A stretch of 64,000 nucleotides of DNA from Butyricimonas sp. Marseille-P3923 (GCF_900184685.1 NZ_FXXL01000007.1:1178001-1242000); one strand, 5' to 3'; positions 37,939-47,536 are shown, counted from the first letter of the stretch. The notes: a model not told the origin generated them from the letters alone. Program-made: numbers and translations.

Positions 37939-39207
37939 TTATTCCACCTTCGTGAAACGGAATACCAGCGGGTACAATTCCCTCATCGGGTACTGTGGCG
38001 GATCGCCCCATCCCGGGTTCATCTGGTCTTTATAAGTTCCCGTCAAGAAATCAGTCGGTTCGTAATCCACAACCCGAAATTCCAAGACTTTCCCTTTGCT
38101 CAACAAACGCACCAAAATAATCGCCGGGCGTTCCGTCACGTTAGCGGCGGAATAGTTCACGTTCACTTTACTTAACTCCAGCGTCACGACATCCCGTTTT
38201 ATCCCGTAAGCATCCTGATCCCATAGCTGCTCGGGCTCTTCCCCCTTATAGATTACGTCACAATTCCGCAAGTATTTTGCCAAATCACCATACACGCCAT
38301 CCACGTTTAAGGTATTCGCCGCACCAAACACGATCTTGTCCGTGGCGGGATTATTCAATGGCAGATTATCGCAATCGTTCGGGTGTCCCCAAACCATACT
38401 CTTGATAAAGTCAACACTTATCAAATTAGGAGAAATCCATGTCCCTACAAATTCCTCGTAACGCGTCGGTCCGTTCACGTTTATGACCACGAAACCGTTC
38501 GTACCCGCCTCGAAACGACCTTCTTCCACTAACCGAAGGATCACTTTATCTTTCCCCTCCTCTTTCTTGAGGAAACGCACGGTCACGTCAGCCGTGGCCT
38601 TCATTACTCCCATGTACAACTCACGTCCGCCGCCCACGATCTCGTAATGCTCTCCTTCCACTGCCGTGGATTCAGGATCTATCTCGAAAGGTACGCGCAA
38701 CTCTTCCCGCTTGTACATGTAATCTTCCCCTGCCACTTTCATTCCGGCGGACACGACGATCTCATTCTTCAAATCCATGGAAGTCTGGGTAAATGAGCCG
38801 GTGAACAAATCCTTCGTTTCCACGGGAATCATCGCCCAACGATTGTTCCACAAGCGATATCCCGGCACTTCCTGTAAACTCAAGCGAATTTCACGCCGTC
38901 CTATCACGTTATCTTTCGGTTTCACGTGAATCGTATCAATCATCTGACCCGGTTGGATTGTAAATTCCCTTGCCGACAACGTGTAATCTTCACCTTCCAC
39001 GGCAGATCCTTCTACCGTGAAAGGAACTCTCACCACTTCCGTTACCGGTTCCGATACCATTACCTCCACTGCCAAAGAATCAACAGCTTTCAGTATATAT
39101 ATGGGACGCCCGAAACTCAACGTGGGTCCCTTATCATCATCATCCGAGCAAGCCCACAGGAGGCTCAAACTCACCAGTAACGAAAAAACAAATAAAATCT
39201 TTCGCAT
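37939..39207 (-). CDS. Surface lipoprotein with Calx-beta-like repeats, SusD-associated
   Basis: 422 residues from ATG 39207; the start is chosen because MRKILFVFSLLVSLSLLWACS is a lipoprotein signal peptide (Cys about 20), while 39264 overlaps the preceding gene. Two Calx-beta/Ig-like segments (PFTVEGSAVEGEDYTLS and VPFEIDPESTAVEGEHYE, about 55-110 and 165-215) are followed by a C-terminal domain with GTWISPNLIS. It likely assists SusD in ligand binding outside the cell. Operon position between a 65-residue lipoprotein and the metalloprotease. The family number is not certain. Confidence 0.75.
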   Translation of the reverse strand: MRKILFVFSLLVSLSLLWACSDDDDKGPTLSFGRPIYILKAVDSLAVEVMVSEPVTEVVRVPFTVEGSAVEGEDYTLSAREFTIQPGQMIDTIHVKPKDNVIGRREIRLSLQEVPGYRLWNNRWAMIPVETKDLFTGSFTQTSMDLKNEIVVSAGMKVAGEDYMYKREELRVPFEIDPESTAVEGEHYEIVGGGRELYMGVMKATADVTVRFLKKEEGKDKVILRLVEEGRFEAGTNGFVVINVNGPTRYEEFVGTWISPNLISVDFIKSMVWGHPNDCDNLPLNNPATDKIVFGAANTLNVDGVYGDLAKYLRNCDVIYKGEEPEQLWDQDAYGIKRDVVTLELSKVNVNYSAANVTERPAIILVRLLSKGKVLEFRVVDYEPTDFLTGTYKDQMNPGWGDPPQYPMRELYPLVFRFTKVE

Positions 39208-39232
39208 AACTCTATTCTTTATTCGTGGAACT

Positions 39233-39430
39233 TCAATTTTCTTCCAACGCTTCATTATAAGCATCTCTTCTCTCTTGAATAACAGCCCTTTCCGCGTTTG
39301 TCAAACGAGGCAAGGCAGGCATAATAAACGTGGTGGAAATGTCCGCCAGACGGGGCGGCATATCATCCACATCGTCACATCCCGATAATACTAGAACCAT
39401 TATTCCTATGATATATTTTAACGCTTTCAT
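39233..39430 (-). CDS. Small 65-residue lipoprotein in the SusCD operon
   Basis: 65 residues. MKALKYIIGIMVLVLSGCDD is a lipoprotein signal with lipobox LSGC (Cys 18), and the mature part of 47 residues is charged, with a helical C-terminus (TNAERAVIQERRDAYNEALEEN). It lies 24 bases after susD and 25 before the next lipoprotein gene in a tightly spaced operon, so it is very unlikely to be a chance frame. No known family. It might be an assembly or tethering partner of the SusCD complex (speculation). Confidence 0.75.
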   Translation of the reverse strand: MKALKYIIGIMVLVLSGCDDVDDMPPRLADISTTFIMPALPRLTNAERAVIQERRDAYNEALEEN

Positions 39431-39454
39431 GTCATTCTATATTAAATGTTATTA

Positions 39455-40834
39455 TTACAGTCCCTCGTACCCGGGATTCTGGATTAATCCCGAGTTCAAA
39501 GCGATATCGGTTTTCGGGATCGGGAACAAATACATAAACTTTGCCGTTTCGTACTTCACCCCACTAAGTCCCCACCACATGACAGGACTTCCGTTACGCT
39601 TCAACTCGTACCAGCGATCAAATTCCAAGTACAATTCCTTGCGCCGTTCGTTCAATATCGCGGACATCAAGGGAGTCAACGCTTTGCCCGTGGCATCGAC
39701 CTTGACTAAAGCGTCAGTATTCACTTCAGGAAGATTCTGTGCCGTGTACGGAACATACTCACTGATCCGATTCTCCCGCAAATGATTCAGGTACCGCAAG
39801 GCGTTCGTTTCGTCCCCGGCGTGCGCGTAACTCTCTGCCATAATCAGACACATCTCGGCAGCCCGCACGGAAGTCTTCAACATCTTGGTATTCAAGAATT
39901 GCTCGTCAAAAAAGAAAGTATAACGAATATCCCGCTCTTTCTCCGTGAACAACTTCACCAAGTCCAACGAAACCGGACGTTGTTTCGACCGTTGCATGTA
40001 CAAACGGGTGTACGCTTCACTCTGTTTTGTTCCGCTACGGATCAATTCATTCCCTTTCCGTTCCACTTCACTCTGGAGCATCTCTCTATAAGCATCCCCG
40101 CGAATCAGCGGGTAGGCATCCAACACCTCTTTTGCCGTGCTTGCCGCCAAGTCCCACTCCTGCGTCCAAAAATACGTCCTCGCCAGATACGCGTTAGTGA
40201 CATCGGCGTAGAAAAGATACTGTTTGTCCGTCTGGTTGAGTTTCAAGGCTTCTTTCAAATCATGAATAATAAAATCCGCTGTCGCTTTCAAACTTGCACG
40301 GTCAGGCTTCCCCTCCATGTCAAATTTCTCCACCAGAGGCACCCCCAATTGCTCCCCTGCCCTTGTTTTATCATACGGTTCACAGAAATTACGCATCAGG
40401 TTATAATAACAAACGGCACGCATCGTGTAAGCCGTGGCCAAAAGTTTTTTCCCGAACTCCGTGTCCCGTTCTTTCAACTCGTGCAGCACGATATTACAAT
40501 CCTTTATCACCTCGTACAACGAGCCGAACTTACCGGAAAGACTATTGATGTCACTTCCCACGTACTCGGGAATATCCCTCTCCGAAATCGTCAGGTTCGC
40601 GTCCATATTATCCGTGTAGAACTCGAAAGGCAACGTGTTCAGGTACGCCCCGAAGAAAGCATACTCGCTCGCCTGCTCGATATTATTCAAACGCGTGTGC
40701 AATATAGCGGAAAACTCCTCGGCAGTTTTCGGTACTACTTCACTCTTGTCTTTCACGTCCAGATAACGCGAGCAGGACGTTTGTCCAATCAAGAGCAAAA
40801 CCATGATATATAAACCAAATCTTCTCATATTCAT
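39455..40834 (-). CDS. SusD/RagB family outer-membrane lipoprotein
   Basis: 459 residues. Signal peptide with lipobox (IGQTSC, Cys about 21) then SRYLDVKDKSEVVPKT. Tetratricopeptide-like helices with AYTMRAVCYYNLMRNF and the late LNERRKELYLEFDRWYELKR motif are typical of SusD. It captures the substrate for the SusC encoded 16 bases upstream. The alternative start at 40828 changes only two residues. Confidence 0.95.
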   Translation of the reverse strand: MNMRRFGLYIMVLLLIGQTSCSRYLDVKDKSEVVPKTAEEFSAILHTRLNNIEQASEYAFFGAYLNTLPFEFYTDNMDANLTISERDIPEYVGSDINSLSGKFGSLYEVIKDCNIVLHELKERDTEFGKKLLATAYTMRAVCYYNLMRNFCEPYDKTRAGEQLGVPLVEKFDMEGKPDRASLKATADFIIHDLKEALKLNQTDKQYLFYADVTNAYLARTYFWTQEWDLAASTAKEVLDAYPLIRGDAYREMLQSEVERKGNELIRSGTKQSEAYTRLYMQRSKQRPVSLDLVKLFTEKERDIRYTFFFDEQFLNTKMLKTSVRAAEMCLIMAESYAHAGDETNALRYLNHLRENRISEYVPYTAQNLPEVNTDALVKVDATGKALTPLMSAILNERRKELYLEFDRWYELKRNGSPVMWWGLSGVKYETAKFMYLFPIPKTDIALNSGLIQNPGYEGL

Positions 40835-40850
40835 TCAATTTAATACATTA

Positions 40851-43800
40851 CTAGAATCCTACATTCAGCCCGAAGGTAACCGAACGCGTCAAGGGGTAAG
40901 TTGTTCCCGGCGTTTCCGGGTCAATACCCGAATAATTCGTGAACGTGATAAAATTATTCATCGTGAAGGAAAAGACTATCGATTTCAACCCAAGCGGATG
41001 CAACAACCGCTCCGGCAAATTATAATACAACGATATATTCTTTACCCGCAGGAAAGACACGTTTTCAAGGTACGCCCCTTGCGTGATTTCCGTGTCGTGC
41101 ACATTATACTGGTCCAACAACAACCGCTCCTCCGCCAGATAATCAATAATTCTGGGATACTTCACGCCGGTGCGCCTCTCTTCCGTCCAGCGGTTGGTCA
41201 CGGACTTCTCCACGTTCAAGTGATTGCGATACAAATCGCTGTACGCGGTCTGCGGTTTCTCGCCCGTGGCTAAAGAAGTCACGCTCCTGTAACCGGCGGG
41301 CGAAGTAACCGTGTTCAATATCTTCGCGCCGGAAGAAACCACCCCTCCCACGTTCAATCTCAAACCGCGATACGAGAAATTCACGTTGAATCCACCGGTG
41401 ACAGGCGCCACCGAGGTCCCGAGATAGAAACGATAATTATCCTTCGACTGCAAATCCGTACCCGTGTAAATTTGCGCGTCAGGTCTTAACTCGAAGGTAT
41501 AAACCCCGTCCCTCTCGTCTATCTTTATATAACGTCCCGCGAAAACGGATTCCAGCGGGAATCCCTCGTACCTACCGTTACTAATCACCCGTTTCCGGCT
41601 GTATTTCGACAATATGTTCCGGTTCCAAGCGATATTTCCCCCCACGTCAAGTTTAAAATCCTTACCGTTCAAAACCTTCACGTTCAAGGTTCCCTCCACG
41701 CCTTTATTCTTTATCTCGGAAGTATTATAGGGCTGCCCGGAAAACCCCGTGCTCGACAACACGTCCACCGTTGACACCACATCCGAACTCACGCGGTAAT
41801 ACGCTTCGACCAACCCGCTTACCCGCTCGTCGAACAAACCGAAATCCAACGCGACTTTCATGTCTTTCGTTTTCTCCCAACGCACGTTCGGGTTAGGAGC
41901 CGAACTCACCGACCCCGTCCGCAACCCGTTCCAGTAAGTCGTGGTATATCTCAACACCAGCTCCTTGTTCACCGATTTCACGATATTCCCGGTGTACCCC
42001 ATGGAAGCCCGCAGGCTCAACCGGTTCACGACCGGCAACAACGAACTCATGAAGCGTTCCTGATCCAGATGCCACCCCAAACCTAACGACCACGTGGGGT
42101 TAAATTGCTCGTCGCTACCAAAATTGTTGGAACCGTCCGTCCGGAATGTAAAACTGAACAAATAACGTTGTAAATAATTATAATCCAGCGAGGCGTAAAA
42201 TGAAGCGAACCTGTTTTCAGTCGTGGTTTCCCCCGCCAACTGGTCAAACAAGTCGGCGTACTTCCCCACGTCCGTGACGGATGGCTCGGGTGGAAGCGGC
42301 ATCGCCGAGTAACCTGTCACCTCGTCATACCCGAAACGCTTAAAGTAAGTCCGTTGATTTTTATCCCCCCGCAATTCCGCTCCCCCTACCAGACTCAAAT
42401 AATGCTCCAAGGCAAACGTATTCTTGTATTCCAACTGTCCCCGCACGTTATAGCTGGAACCGTTCGTGGATGTCTGCGTGATTGTCCCGTAAGGCGTCCA
42501 CTCGTTATTATATTCATCAAAATACAAGCGGTCTAAAAATGCCGCGTACGTGTCCCGCCCCCTCGTGTCCTCCACTTTATTGTGAAAATAGGTATAGGAA
42601 GCCAACCCGGAAAACCTCAAATAACTCAACAAATCGTAAGTCAGGTTCATCTGCACCCGCGCGTTCGCATTATCCGCCGTACTTGATGTTTCTTTCAGCT
42701 CCCGCATGATATTGAAACCGTTGGTAGGCAATATCACGATATTGGCATTTCCCTCGTTAATCGATTGCAAGTTGAAATACGTGCGGTCGGGACGATAACT
42801 CCCGTCCTCGTTATACACCTTCTCGTAAGGATTCGCGAAATAAGCGTACTCGAACGGGTTTATAACGGTCGAGTAACTCTTTGACTTCTGTTTCGAGAGA
42901 TCAATCCCGAACATCATGTTCAAGCGTTCCGTCGCGTTCGTGTTAATCTTGGCATTAACGTTATACCTCTCGTAATCCGTTTCCTTCACCAACCCGTTCT
43001 GGTCAGCGACACCCAGTGACACGTAATACGTGTTCCGGTCCGATCCCCCTGAAAAAGAGAGATTATGATTCATCGAGAAGGAATTTCGGAATATCACGTC
43101 AAACCAATTCGTGGTGCGTTTGCCCAATTCCTCGATATAGGCATCCTGTTCCGCGGTACTCATGGGTTCGAACCCGTCTTCCAGCCACAACTTATCATCC
43201 CGCCCGAGTTTTTCCGCCCGGAGCATACCGACAATTCCCACTACCGGGTAATGCTTCAACGGCTTTTCCGTCTTATTATGCTCGAAAGGAGCGGCCGAAA
43301 ACTCGTCCCACAACTCCTGCTCCCACGCCAGTTTCTCCCGTGAATTCATCAACTTCGGATCACGTTGCGGTTTCAACCCCACGGAAAACGTGGCACTATA
43401 ATTCACTTTCATTTTTCCCGCCTTCCCTTTTTTAGTCGTGACCACTATAACACCGCCCGCGGCTCTCGACCCGTAAATGGCGGCGGCGGAAGCATCTTTC
43501 AATATCGTCACGCTCTCTATATCGTTCGGGTTAATCCCCGCTACCCCCGTCACGAAAATCTCGTTCAGATTCCCCGACTTGATCTGCCCCGTCGATATTT
43601 CCGGGATATCCTGCTGAAGAGGCACACCGTCCACGACCCACAAGGGCTCGGCGTCCCCGCTGATCGTGTTCGTTCCCCGGATCCGTATTTTCGCCGCTTC
43701 ACCCGGTCTTCCGGAAACAGCGACAACACTCACCCCGGCTATCTGCCCCTGCAAAAGCATATCCACCGTGGGAATGGCTTTATTCTCGAAAACTTCGGCG

Positions 43801-44498
43801 GCTACCGTACCGAAAGAACCCGGGGAATTGCGTTTCGTCGTCTGCCCGTAACCCGTGACCACGACTTCGTCCAGCTGGTCGACCTTTTCTTTCATCACGA
43901 CCGTGAGCGTCTTCGTCACGTCGGACACTTTCACCTCCCGCGTTTCCATACCCACGAAGGAAACGAGCAGCACGATATCTTTCTGCACCGGGATCGCCAT
44001 CTCGAACTTCCCGTTGACGTCTGATATCACACCCGCGTAAGTCCCCCGCAAAATCACGGTAGCACCGGGGATAGGCACGGAATCCGTCGTCATCACCACC
44101 CCTTTCAATACCACTTTTCTCACCTCGTCCCGCGCAGGACGTTCGGGACGTATGATCACGACGTCGTCTTCTATCTCGTAGGAGAACCCGGTGCCTTTCA
44201 AGCATTTGTCCAGTACCTCCTCGAGCGTGGCGTCTTTCACGTCCAGCGATTTCACGCGGACACCCTGCAAATCATCCAAGTTGTACACGAACGTGTAGCG
44301 GCTATTCTCCCGAATCTCCGTCAAGATATCCGTGAGATTCTTGTTCTCGGCCTTCAATGTCAGTTTCACCTCCTGCGAGTACACCGCCGAGAACGCGAGG
44401 TTCTGCACCAGCATACACAGGCATAAAAACTTAACAAGTAATAACTTCCTCCACAGCTTTTCCCTACTGGAACTGCTTCGCGTGTCATTTTTTTTCAT
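40851..44498 (-). CDS. SusC/RagA TonB-linked outer-membrane transporter with STN domain
   Basis: 1215 residues from ATG 44498 (MKKNDTRSSSS); the longer frame from 44561 translates part of the structured leader. Long positively charged N-terminus and signal segment (about 23-45), STN domain (about 48-105), carboxypeptidase-regulatory-like domain (VVLKGVVMTTDSVPIPGATV), plug with LDEVVVTGYGQTTKR, IRIRGTNTISGDAEPLWVVDG and ILKDASAAAIYGSRAAGG, and a barrel ending SVTFGLNVGF. It should signal through the FecR at 44700-45884. The promoter at 44628-44658 lies between fecR and susC, so the transporter genes can be transcribed separately. Confidence 0.96.
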   Translation of the reverse strand: MKKNDTRSSSSREKLWRKLLLVKFLCLCMLVQNLAFSAVYSQEVKLTLKAENKNLTDILTEIRENSRYTFVYNLDDLQGVRVKSLDVKDATLEEVLDKCLKGTGFSYEIEDDVVIIRPERPARDEVRKVVLKGVVMTTDSVPIPGATVILRGTYAGVISDVNGKFEMAIPVQKDIVLLVSFVGMETREVKVSDVTKTLTVVMKEKVDQLDEVVVTGYGQTTKRNSPGSFGTVAAEVFENKAIPTVDMLLQGQIAGVSVVAVSGRPGEAAKIRIRGTNTISGDAEPLWVVDGVPLQQDIPEISTGQIKSGNLNEIFVTGVAGINPNDIESVTILKDASAAAIYGSRAAGGVIVVTTKKGKAGKMKVNYSATFSVGLKPQRDPKLMNSREKLAWEQELWDEFSAAPFEHNKTEKPLKHYPVVGIVGMLRAEKLGRDDKLWLEDGFEPMSTAEQDAYIEELGKRTTNWFDVIFRNSFSMNHNLSFSGGSDRNTYYVSLGVADQNGLVKETDYERYNVNAKINTNATERLNMMFGIDLSKQKSKSYSTVINPFEYAYFANPYEKVYNEDGSYRPDRTYFNLQSINEGNANIVILPTNGFNIMRELKETSSTADNANARVQMNLTYDLLSYLRFSGLASYTYFHNKVEDTRGRDTYAAFLDRLYFDEYNNEWTPYGTITQTSTNGSSYNVRGQLEYKNTFALEHYLSLVGGAELRGDKNQRTYFKRFGYDEVTGYSAMPLPPEPSVTDVGKYADLFDQLAGETTTENRFASFYASLDYNYLQRYLFSFTFRTDGSNNFGSDEQFNPTWSLGLGWHLDQERFMSSLLPVVNRLSLRASMGYTGNIVKSVNKELVLRYTTTYWNGLRTGSVSSAPNPNVRWEKTKDMKVALDFGLFDERVSGLVEAYYRVSSDVVSTVDVLSSTGFSGQPYNTSEIKNKGVEGTLNVKVLNGKDFKLDVGGNIAWNRNILSKYSRKRVISNGRYEGFPLESVFAGRYIKIDERDGVYTFELRPDAQIYTGTDLQSKDNYRFYLGTSVAPVTGGFNVNFSYRGLRLNVGGVVSSGAKILNTVTSPAGYRSVTSLATGEKPQTAYSDLYRNHLNVEKSVTNRWTEERRTGVKYPRIIDYLAEERLLLDQYNVHDTEITQGAYLENVSFLRVKNISLYYNLPERLLHPLGLKSIVFSFTMNNFITFTNYSGIDPETPGTTYPLTRSVTFGLNVGF

Positions 44499-44658
44499 AC
44501 TTTTGTTTTTAGGTTTCACATTAAATTCAATGATGAGCTTAGCGAGCGGGCAATGGGGCAAACATTGCCTGCTTACTTTTTCAATAAGCTAACTTGATTT
44601 ACTATTTTTTCACTTTCATGTTTCCGGCAAAAGTACTCTCTCTCCCGATACGCGCAAA
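44499..44658 (-). promoter_or_regulatory. susC promoter with structured 5' leader
   Basis: On the minus strand TTTG (44658-44655), a 19-base spacer and TACTTTTG (44635-44628) make a textbook Bacteroidota promoter. The transcript would start near 44621, about 120 bases before the ATG. The leader contains an outer pair AGCTTA (44590-44585) / TAAGCT (44541-44536) enclosing a GGCAATG/CATTGCC hairpin (44569-44563 with 44555-44549). This could be an attenuator or small-RNA target. Confidence 0.7.
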
Positions 44659-44699
44659 TCACCATTTATAGTGAAATTACCTTGCTGGAATCACGTGTT

Positions 44700-45884
44700 T
44701 CAGCTACCCGGTTCCCGGTACTCCCCCACGCGAATTTCTCGTCCCTCGATCCGGAACCTTACTTTCCGTGTCTTTTCAATTTTCGTCAATAAATCCTGAA
44801 TATGTTCATACCGTTTCATCTCGACCGAGAACCGTAATTTCCCGAGTTCTTCGTCGTCAAAGTTCACGTTCACGTCATACCACCGCGCCAAACGTTCCAT
44901 GATTGTCGCCAGATCCGCCCCCTCGAAATAGAATATACCGTCTTTCCACAGGACGAACTCCTTCACGTTCACTTCCCGTGTCCGTATCCCGCCGCTTCCC
45001 GGGAGCACTTCCGCCTGCACGCCGGGCAGCATCAACACGGATTCCCCGCCGTGGGTCAGGCACACCCGTCCTTCCACCAGTGTGGCTATCGTCCGTCCCC
45101 GGTAAGCGGTCACGTTGAAACTCGTTCCCAGCACGCGCAAGTCCGCGCCGTTGGCGAACACGTGGAACGGGGCTGTCGAGTCGGGCATGACCTCGAAATA
45201 GCCCTCCCCCTCGAGCCTCACGTCCCGCCGCGTGCCCTTGAAACGTAAAGGGAAATATAATTTGGATTCCGAGTTCAGCCAAACCCGCGTACCGTCCGGC
45301 AATTCCATGAAAAACTCCCCGCCGCGGGGAACGACCAGCGTGTTGTACTTCTCTTCCGCCAAGGAATCCGCGCGCGCGGCGATTTGCCGGTACACGCCCC
45401 GCTCCCCGGCGGGTACCACCACGCGCCCCGTTGTGTCTACCAGAAGCCCTTTTTCATCTTTCAACTCCACGGCTTGCCCGTTGGCAAGTATCAGCACGGC
45501 TTTTCCCCCACCCGGGACGATCCCCGTGCCGTCCGCCACCGGAAGCCCGTTTCTCCCGGGTGCGGCGTACCACAAGTACCCCGCCACGCACAAGGGCAAC
45601 ATGAACAACGCCGCGTATCTCGCCACCGCGCGCCAGATAAAACGCTTCCCGTGACGTGCCCGTTCAAACTTCCGCCACTCGTCTTTCACCATTTGCCGTT
45701 CCGCCCGCGTCGGCGCTTCCCGTGACAAGAGATACGCCCTCATTTCCCCGTACTCGCTCTCGTGCAAGGGTGATTCTCCCCGCCATCGTTCCAGCGAAGC
45801 ACGTTCCTCCCCTTCCAGCGTCCCGGCGATCTCCTTGGCTATCCAACGGGCTACATCAAAACGTTTTTTCAATAAATCTGTCAT
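44700..45884 (-). CDS. FecR-family anti-sigma factor
   Basis: 394 residues. Cytoplasmic part 1-87, membrane span about 88-107, periplasmic FecR core (MELPDGTRVWLNSESKLYFP, LEGEGYFEVMPDSTAPF) and a DUF4974-like C-terminus. GC-rich codon use compared with other FecR genes here. It follows its sigma gene by 63 bases and precedes susC. Usual function: retain the ECF sigma factor until the SusC transducer is loaded. Confidence 0.93.
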   Translation of the reverse strand: MTDLLKKRFDVARWIAKEIAGTLEGEERASLERWRGESPLHESEYGEMRAYLLSREAPTRAERQMVKDEWRKFERARHGKRFIWRAVARYAALFMLPLCVAGYLWYAAPGRNGLPVADGTGIVPGGGKAVLILANGQAVELKDEKGLLVDTTGRVVVPAGERGVYRQIAARADSLAEEKYNTLVVPRGGEFFMELPDGTRVWLNSESKLYFPLRFKGTRRDVRLEGEGYFEVMPDSTAPFHVFANGADLRVLGTSFNVTAYRGRTIATLVEGRVCLTHGGESVLMLPGVQAEVLPGSGGIRTREVNVKEFVLWKDGIFYFEGADLATIMERLARWYDVNVNFDDEELGKLRFSVEMKRYEHIQDLLTKIEKTRKVRFRIEGREIRVGEYREPGS

Positions 45885-45947
45885 CTATTCAGGTTTACGG
45901 TTTATATAGAAGACGATCGAGAGAAAAAAGTGGGTGAGTGGAGATGA

Positions 45948-46481
45948 CTATTTTTCGAGCAGGATGAAAAGAATCATTAAAATATCCTTGGAAAGTAATT
46001 CACGCAACTTCACGTAAGCACTCTTTTTCAATGACTTCACCGTGTTCACGGATACACGCAACTCCGCCGCGACTTCCGTGTTATTATTCCCTTTCAAGTT
46101 CAACAAGATCACCGCGCGGGATTGTGCCGGCAACTTGTCTATCGCCTCGTACAATACCCGGTACGTTTCCTGCCGGGTAACCTCTTTCAGGAAATCATAA
46201 TCCTCCGCCTCGTTCTCGTTCAGGCGGGCGGAGTATTGTTCCTCGATCTTCCGGTGCTTGCAATGATCGAGGTAGATACGGCGGGCAACCGTGTACACGA
46301 AAGCCTTGGCGTTTTCATCCGTCGCGAATTCCTCCCGGTGCTCGAACACCCGCGTGAACGCCTCCTGCGTGAAATCGCGGGATAATTCCGTTTCCCCCGT
46401 GTATCGCTGCATCAAGGTATATACCGGTAGAAAGAATGTTTCGAAAAATGCTTTAAACTCTTTATGTGATACTATCGCCAT
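45948..46481 (-). CDS. ECF RNA polymerase sigma-70 factor
   Basis: 177 residues. Region 2 is seen as SRDFTQEAFTRVFEHREEFATDENAKAFVYTVARR, and region 4 as LPAQSRAVILLNLKGNNNTEVAAELRVSVNTVKSL. First of the sigma-fecR-susC-susD series. The whole 113-base gap upstream is an AAGTTACA-type repeat element, and no clear TAnnTTTG element was found there, so it may be read from the upstream lipoprotein promoter. Confidence 0.93.
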   Translation of the reverse strand: MAIVSHKEFKAFFETFFLPVYTLMQRYTGETELSRDFTQEAFTRVFEHREEFATDENAKAFVYTVARRIYLDHCKHRKIEEQYSARLNENEAEDYDFLKEVTRQETYRVLYEAIDKLPAQSRAVILLNLKGNNNTEVAAELRVSVNTVKSLKKSAYVKLRELLSKDILMILFILLEK

Positions 46482-46594
46482 AAGTTACAGTTACAAGTTA
46501 CAGGTCGCGTTTGCCTTCGGCAAGTTACAAGTTTTTCTACAAAAAACCATAAATAATACGCGGGAAAAATAACCTGCAACTCGCCGAAGGCGAA
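46482..46594. repeat. AAGTTACA-type iterated-arm element (copy 2)
   Basis: TAAGTTACAG TTACAAGTTACAGG, then TTTGCC-TTC-GGCAA and AAGTTACAAGTTT, with the inverted end AACCTGCAACTCGCCGAAGGCG at 46570-46591. It covers exactly the gap between the sigma start codon and the stop of the thioredoxin-like gene. The first copy is at 16677-16766. Confidence 0.65.
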
Positions 46595-47536
46595 TCACTG
46601 TTCCAGAAAGGACGCGATTACCCGGAACGGGACATCTTTAAAAATAATCTTTTTATCCCTGTCCAGCAGGTAGAATGTCGGGATTGCCCGCAGGTCGTAC
46701 AAGCGTTGTTCCTTGATCACCTGCCCGTCGTCGTAAGCGCACACCCATGACTCCGGTTGCTCTTTCAGGTGCCGACGCCACGCTTCAACGTCGGGGTCGG
46801 GGTACACGGAAAGAAATACCAGCCGCCGCGATTCCCCCCGTTTCTCTCTCAACAGGAAATTCACGAAATCGGCGGCCTCGAACTCCGCTTTGATCGCCCG
46901 GCAAGCGTCGCAATCGGGATTGTTGAAGAATAGAATCGTGTAATCGGCTCGGACGTCCGACAACTTTTCTCTCTTGCCCGACGGCAAGGTGTAAACGAAA
47001 TCGGTAGCCGCGGTTCCCGGTCGGTTCTTCAACGCCATTTCAAGCCGGAACGCCGGTCGCAGCTTGTCAACCTCCCCCACCCGCGGCGACGCGACGATAT
47101 ACCGCAACACGGGAATATAAAATTCCTCGCTCAACATGGGCGAATTGGGGTCATACAAGTATTTCTCGTACAGGGAAGTGAAATGAGCGAACATCACCGA
47201 ATCGGCATCCATCGCCCGGTCGAGCATCGACGTTATCGCCCGTTCCACGTCCGCGTAAGGCACCCGGGGGAAGAGTTGCAAGTAATTGGCGAACGCCTGT
47301 TCCGTTATTTCCGGACGACGGATCAACGAGGTGTCGGCGAAATCGAAATGCTCCCAGTAACGTGCAACGAGGTATTTCACCTGTTCCCTCTCGTCCGTGT
47401 ATATAGAAGGTATCTCCGGCAGCCGGAATGCCTGCACACGCGCCGCACCTTGTTCCGCTTTTTTCCCGCGTGAAAAAGAACACGCCGCCAAGGCGACGCA
47501 TAACCCGATGACAATATTCCGTGTATAACTTTTCAT
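46595..47536 (-). CDS. Thioredoxin-like lipoprotein with DUF5106-type N-terminal domain
   Basis: 313 residues from ATG 47536; the N-terminal extension to 47614 is repeat-derived and rejected. Lipobox CVALAAC (Cys about 19) marks a lipoprotein. An N-terminal all-helical domain (about 60-160) resembles DUF5106; then a thioredoxin-like fold with the active site CDAC (PDCDACRAIK) and cis-Pro region AIPTFYLLDRD. It is probably a periplasmic or outer-leaflet thiol-disulfide protein related to TlpA/ResA. Upstream of, and codirectional with, the sigma gene. Confidence 0.85.
   Translation of the reverse strand: MKSYTRNIVIGLCVALAACSFSRGKKAEQGAARVQAFRLPEIPSIYTDEREQVKYLVARYWEHFDFADTSLIRRPEITEQAFANYLQLFPRVPYADVERAITSMLDRAMDADSVMFAHFTSLYEKYLYDPNSPMLSEEFYIPVLRYIVASPRVGEVDKLRPAFRLEMALKNRPGTAATDFVYTLPSGKREKLSDVRADYTILFFNNPDCDACRAIKAEFEAADFVNFLLREKRGESRRLVFLSVYPDPDVEAWRRHLKEQPESWVCAYDDGQVIKEQRLYDLRAIPTFYLLDRDKKIIFKDVPFRVIASFLEQ

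Noticed and set aside
37898-38011. Longer start of the zinc metalloprotease
   Set aside because: The extra 38 residues overlap the preceding lipoprotein gene and precede a complete signal peptide.
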